Below the pieces are notes generated by a model. The model was not told where the DNA came from. It saw nothing but the letters and a program-made list of their open reading frames with translations, and ran no database searches. Both the position numbers and the translations under genes were made by a program. From Oscillospiraceae bacterium (GTDB lineage Bacteria; Bacillota; Clostridia; Oscillospirales; Acutalibacteraceae), in the NCBI GenBank assembly GCA_902761265.1, contig CACWJV010000143.1, positions 1 through 7,914 on the forward strand: a stretch of DNA of 7,914 nucleotides, in the 5' to 3' direction. Below, piece by piece: positions 7,401 to 7,914 of the stretch (its first letter is position 1; each line of letters opens with the position of its first letter).

Positions 7401-7914
7401 GTCGGTATAGTCATCGATCAGACCAGTGTTTTTAAACACGCTGACAGAGACCGTTACGTTCGAAAACAGATTGCGCGCACCGGAAACGGTTGTTTCGGTC
7501 TGATGGGTCTTCGCGTCGGTAACTTGCGTCAGCGTACCGACACCATAAAAGGCAGAACCGCCCATCTCAGTGATTTTGGACGCGTCTTCAAACGTCACGT
7601 GCTGCAGATCTCTTGCTAGGATAAACGCCGACGGATTCACACCCGTAACCGGGATCTCGGTGCCGATGACGGTAATAGTCTCGGGCACTGTGTATTCCGT
7701 GATGCCCGGCGGGCAATATGCCACGCTTGCGCTGCCGCTGTCAGTAGACAGTTCATAGACCACGCCGTACTCGTCGACGTAGCACATGCCGTCGATGGCG
7801 GAAATGGGCGCGGGAGCGCCGGCGGAAGCGGCGGCCGGGATGGAGAGGACTTCATTCTCGCCGTCGAAGTAGATGTCCCCGCAGGAGGAGACGGCGTTGA
7901 AGAAGTTTTCGGGC
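1449..7914 (-). CDS. Giant LPXTG-anchored surface adhesin with LRR and isopeptide-type domains (5' end off window)
   Basis: The frame is open from the right edge to TGA 1451-1449, at least 2154 codons. Met 7787 is used as residue 1 for numbering only: 42 more sense codons precede it, none is a start codon, and no ribosome binding site stands before it. From N to C: an Ala/Gly/Pro-rich stretch upstream of Met1; a BspA-like LRR segment (about 32-89); an unassigned beta-type region (90-520) with a Pro-rich linker (273-286); about six DUF11/isopeptide-type modules (521-1815); a Cna-B-like domain (1831-1943); a SpaA-like domain (1946-2068); and LPMTG, a membrane helix and RRKK. It should be exported, linked to peptidoglycan by sortase and used for adhesion or as a fimbrial tip. 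The ligand cannot be read from the sequence. The signal peptide is not visible. TTA, CTA and TCA codons are rare. Confidence 0.93.
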   Translation of the reverse strand, partial: PENFFNAVSSCGDIYFDGENEVLSIPAAASAGAPAPISAIDGMCYVDEYGVVYELSTDSGSASVAYCPPGITEYTVPETITVIGTEIPVTGVNPSAFILARDLQHVTFEDASKITEMGGSAFYGVGTLTQVTDAKTHQTETTVSGARNLFSNVTVSVSVFKNTGLIDDYTDRPWTNGTAAPALALENGEIRLSVSEPVQSSVKGAGYTVDEDGTYQYLTGAYLNTVVSAANDSNHAVTARIYFDFSNVNHIGMDTSFVIEGSNIEVTLHNTDDPDVKFYELRLQEGETASFSLLTTYPSPATSGGDLHIWLTAPESPSEPVGPVPLTPADEYLAALWRTERQDRKVSKTSVQDIKAIGDGEGGSIAGLQAQSWNISLPTTGTIVDSNYGKDYCRQVDLVDMITLPEAVHWNEKILSALASGAFEVRSGISGSNRVNTLYIQNDDGSQSSVLTLSVPTIFTVRQCWVEPVSDDNGTVNNLRVHWSVVPKTENTEMPTGTAVLTVFVNQLELHLDELAEDIADLTFPITKQLVNDVDSTFYYHYSDPLGSSATAQKTMTAPAASLAFTKTRASGTNATYTVYMGMDETFNLKVSNLNTGSTTNLTGVTDPLSQFMYIKPVNMERMFAQDRYGERLTITIQNAQLYDYTPHTAIAMDGTTEIVCDAENSSKDAPVATEQTITIRKADSGYYVCLGDTIVQDAQVFESVQAGLDALGYVVTAGDTYTPHWTFTQENDPFIVYGGLEIPLPIYVSHKTSFGFLTQDWHHHYDCENDWMQTMSNTAHMEYRNALDEGNEVNASCNSYRLRYDFTIGKSLARNGETIEDPSKVNFADGDELAYTISMYNHGVTAYDLPLVDDSTGSQVILVPVIGNETVDWGNSGVPDTYTAADGSVWYVLDRDGEYHHVTVGVDQSGKACVAESVTVHKTYGNLGELSGYDTQIKWYYATFPQTSSTVTRKVTYRALVKTNDNLRYSFHNTAWLNDKSDDRLYAQVGGGGSILTFDKQIVTANANIDGNTHGETIAPNDYLALTEKNHVVTYKIRLSSGGEGEITLTGKQLFDRLPQTFGIFDWTTENITLSYRTDDPEHVTFTGMDDWYIGTDSPIRAFWPDDVEGQFYIRWPQESSIRFTEPADAYLYVTLTYTDIWDAYSAATAGNSVENVIYVNDYPENVVHDIVGTGSAVLQKGVNLIRKAGISKTREYYDNAYSHLEYYVVLYNGGTTRLYLTDMKDLLPRGFAFRRVDPMSDKYYSDSRTNYTTTTYSDWSLENDNAVIPVVMNDNRTIRYKSVKVDATVDGQEVTFHLTGSKTNENYAAFDENYGYYYLRSGEAIVFCYTVAIDTDPENTDDAALNRISMPYLDPQSTGLTVYDDAQIGGKSITDVARNDGNCFISRPAVGVEQLNSEVTVRRGEILPGVNKRLESFTYGGNVYPVISEEDAVDPLADLNWVVETYNEGTAAINGYTISDVMQYPYRFGGEVRYTIYDLDGRSVSSAIYDNTGTIEQALFTITAHSDTAVTLRDIAGRTHTVQINGDPVTLNLPYVYTNYNGVSRTHYTETPYFGNTVLRGTVDVSFSIDPQTNQERMDLTFPESIMIHFPGCIGKLKVTTQKTNTNITNTTYVNTAFFGPEDTAYAAYLVDHGTPLVDDNGDNTGVESYGFVTVRSGWATNSKKTVEEDLRPENKTTSNNPDPVITLAVQQNTFTYGLEVKNTNENRAMDYLMLIDNLPQPDDVYTLQPDIARYSEFAVHFAPQLDLQVHILDTDGNDSVLGPSKYTVEFNEKVLFDDADWNGSGSGWTLVRTEQSRSLRVIIDDRVDASYDGERLMPVGSTVRVTFRAVCGDDAQPGLTAYNSFAYRYCMNSVWLEASPLLVGVRVPDYPYLQKKLVDRFGAVYTTDTEKTFSFLVYQGEAIEGSYADILTALHEAGTPCHIYTVTVEAGKDRSERVKYSVCEVPVGRDFDFVRWHTAAGDTLTFRYDREKTQVFIADNRSKRWDLSLTKSDANDPTVKLKDAVFAVYSPNEADRCTGGQLEAILQQQPDVVETYTDHNGESWYLMQLLTTDADGKAQMDHLLEEKYLLLEVQAPVGYHLLTDPLYISSADLEGRSLTLERIVPNDSGYELPMTGGMGTSLFRLGGAACVLAGLLWYALRRKKQKDGSVD
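1452..1571 (-). other. C-terminal sortase sorting signal (LPMTG, membrane helix, basic tail)
   Basis: LPMTG lies at residues 2073-2077. A hydrophobic helix follows (about 2086-2101, LGGAACVLAGLLWYAL), then RRKKQK, ending 35 residues after the motif. This is the standard layout for class A/B-type sortase substrates: cleavage between T and G, then transfer to the cell wall or to a pilin. No sortase gene is in the window, so the partner enzyme is unknown. Confidence 0.95.
1584..1952 (-). other. SpaA-like (prealbumin fold) domain of the adhesin
   Basis: Residues 1946-2068 show the usual SpaA pattern: LSLTKSD at the start, LKDAVFAVYS, then LLLEVQAPVGYHL and a closing IVPND just before the sorting signal. 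K1952 in the first strand, E2033 in the LEVQAP box and N2067 in the last strand sit where the Lys, catalytic Glu and Asn of a self-formed isopeptide bond are found in this family. The domain placement is read directly; the bond is inferred. An insertion with GQLEAILQQQ (1981-1990) makes the middle longer than a minimal domain. Confidence 0.85.
1959..2297 (-). other. Cna-B/FctA-like domain of the adhesin
   Basis: Residues 1831-1943 begin YPYLQKKLVD, continue TEKTFSFLVYQGEAI, carry the Glu-box-like strand VKYSVCEVP, and close with TQVFIADN. Position by position, K1836 or K1837, E1905 and N1941 fit the Lys-Glu-Asn set of Cna-B and FctA-type pilin domains. The order before a SpaA domain and an LPXTG motif is common in pilins and wall-anchored adhesins. 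The exact subfamily is uncertain. Confidence 0.7.
2277..2284 (-). repeat. A8 homopolymer tract inside the adhesin coding region
   Basis: The coding strand reads CTG CAA AAA AAA CTG: eight A residues spanning Q1835, K1836 and K1837. These are the first-strand lysines of the Cna-B-like domain. It is the longest homopolymer I see in the gene and matches the A AAA AAA slippery form in the reading frame. Confidence 0.9.
2343..6227 (-). other. Adhesin stalk: about six degenerate DUF11/isopeptide-type modules
   Basis: A recurring pattern can be followed along residues 521-1815. It consists of a Lys-bearing strand, then a strand of the type Y-x-V-x-x-x-N-x-G, then D-x-L-P or a relative. Examples: K525 with SNLNTG and D565; K769 with MYNHG (N800); K959 with FDRLP (D1015); K1147/K1152 with LYNGG (N1172) and KDLLP (D1185); K1372 with TYNEG (N1407) and D1420; and VKNTN (N1663) with DNLP (D1677). 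Several modules close with an Asn strand: NTAWLN (N932), NVIYVN (N1115), NTAFFG (N1575), NSFAYR (N1804). This fits DUF11/isopeptide-forming fimbrial domains built from beta sandwiches. Sequence identity between modules is low, so the count and borders are approximate. Confidence 0.65.
4822..4828 (-). repeat. A7 homopolymer tract inside the adhesin coding region
   Basis: The coding strand reads GAA AAA AAT over E987, K988 and N989 in the third stalk module. It is the second longest homopolymer seen in this gene. Confidence 0.85.
7521..7694 (-). other. BspA-like leucine-rich repeat segment of the adhesin
   Basis: Residues about 32-89 read as irregular LRR_5/BspA-type units: a TVPETI strand, the VTGVNPSAF turn, LQHVTFED, then a second unit ITEMGGSAFYG and LTQV. 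The paired pattern of an I/V-x-x-x-A-F turn followed by L-x-x-V-x-F is typical of BspA-type repeats in host- and glycan-binding surface proteins. Only about two units are visible; more may lie in the missing N-terminal part. Confidence 0.65.

Noticed and set aside
1..7914. A dedicated defence or toxin-antitoxin system combining the ATPase and the surface protein
   Set aside because: The two genes have separate expression signals, contrasting composition and no shared motif. Co-orientation alone does not support a joint system.
1..7914. CRISPR array, tRNA, rRNA, insertion sequence ends
   Set aside because: No regularly spaced repeats, cloverleaf-like segments, transposase motifs or terminal inverted repeats were seen on either strand.

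Overview
The window carries two genes, both read from the minus strand, and both cut by the window edges. The features point to a low-to-mid GC Gram-positive bacterium, most likely a gut or rumen clostridium (Oscillospirales-like). The reasons are a sortase LPXTG-type wall anchor, isopeptide-bond pilin-type domains, a BspA-like leucine-rich repeat stretch and a DUF4143-type AAA ATPase. The lineage call is inference from gene content and composition only.

Right and centre (1449 to beyond 7914): one very large cell-wall-anchored surface protein. At least 2154 codons are visible and the frame is still open at the right edge, so the signal peptide and true start lie outside. In this annotation its residues are counted from an in-frame Met at 7787-7785, used only as an anchor. 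From N to C it has a BspA-like LRR segment, a poorly assigned beta-rich region ending in a Pro-rich linker, and a long stalk of about six degenerate DUF11/isopeptide-type modules. These are followed by a Cna-B-like domain, a SpaA-like domain, and the LPMTG / membrane helix / RRKK tail. This looks like a long covalently stiffened adhesin or fimbrial-tip protein.

Intergenic spacer (1213-1448): a 12-bp-stem hairpin that probably ends the adhesin transcript, then an A+T-rich stretch with a well-formed sigma-A promoter (TTGATA, 17 bp, TATACT with an upstream TG) and a ribosome binding site for the next gene.

Left (1-1212): the first 404 codons of an AAA ATPase with a C-terminal DUF4143 region. 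Its end is off the window. It is visibly more A+T-rich and uses codons that the adhesin largely avoids. It has its own promoter, so nothing in the sequence ties it functionally to the adhesin.

I see no RNA genes, CRISPR array, insertion sequence or attachment site. The most interesting points are the predicted Lys-Glu-Asn isopeptide triads, and an A8 tract that encodes the predicted bond-forming lysines and in which any single-base slip would remove the wall anchor.
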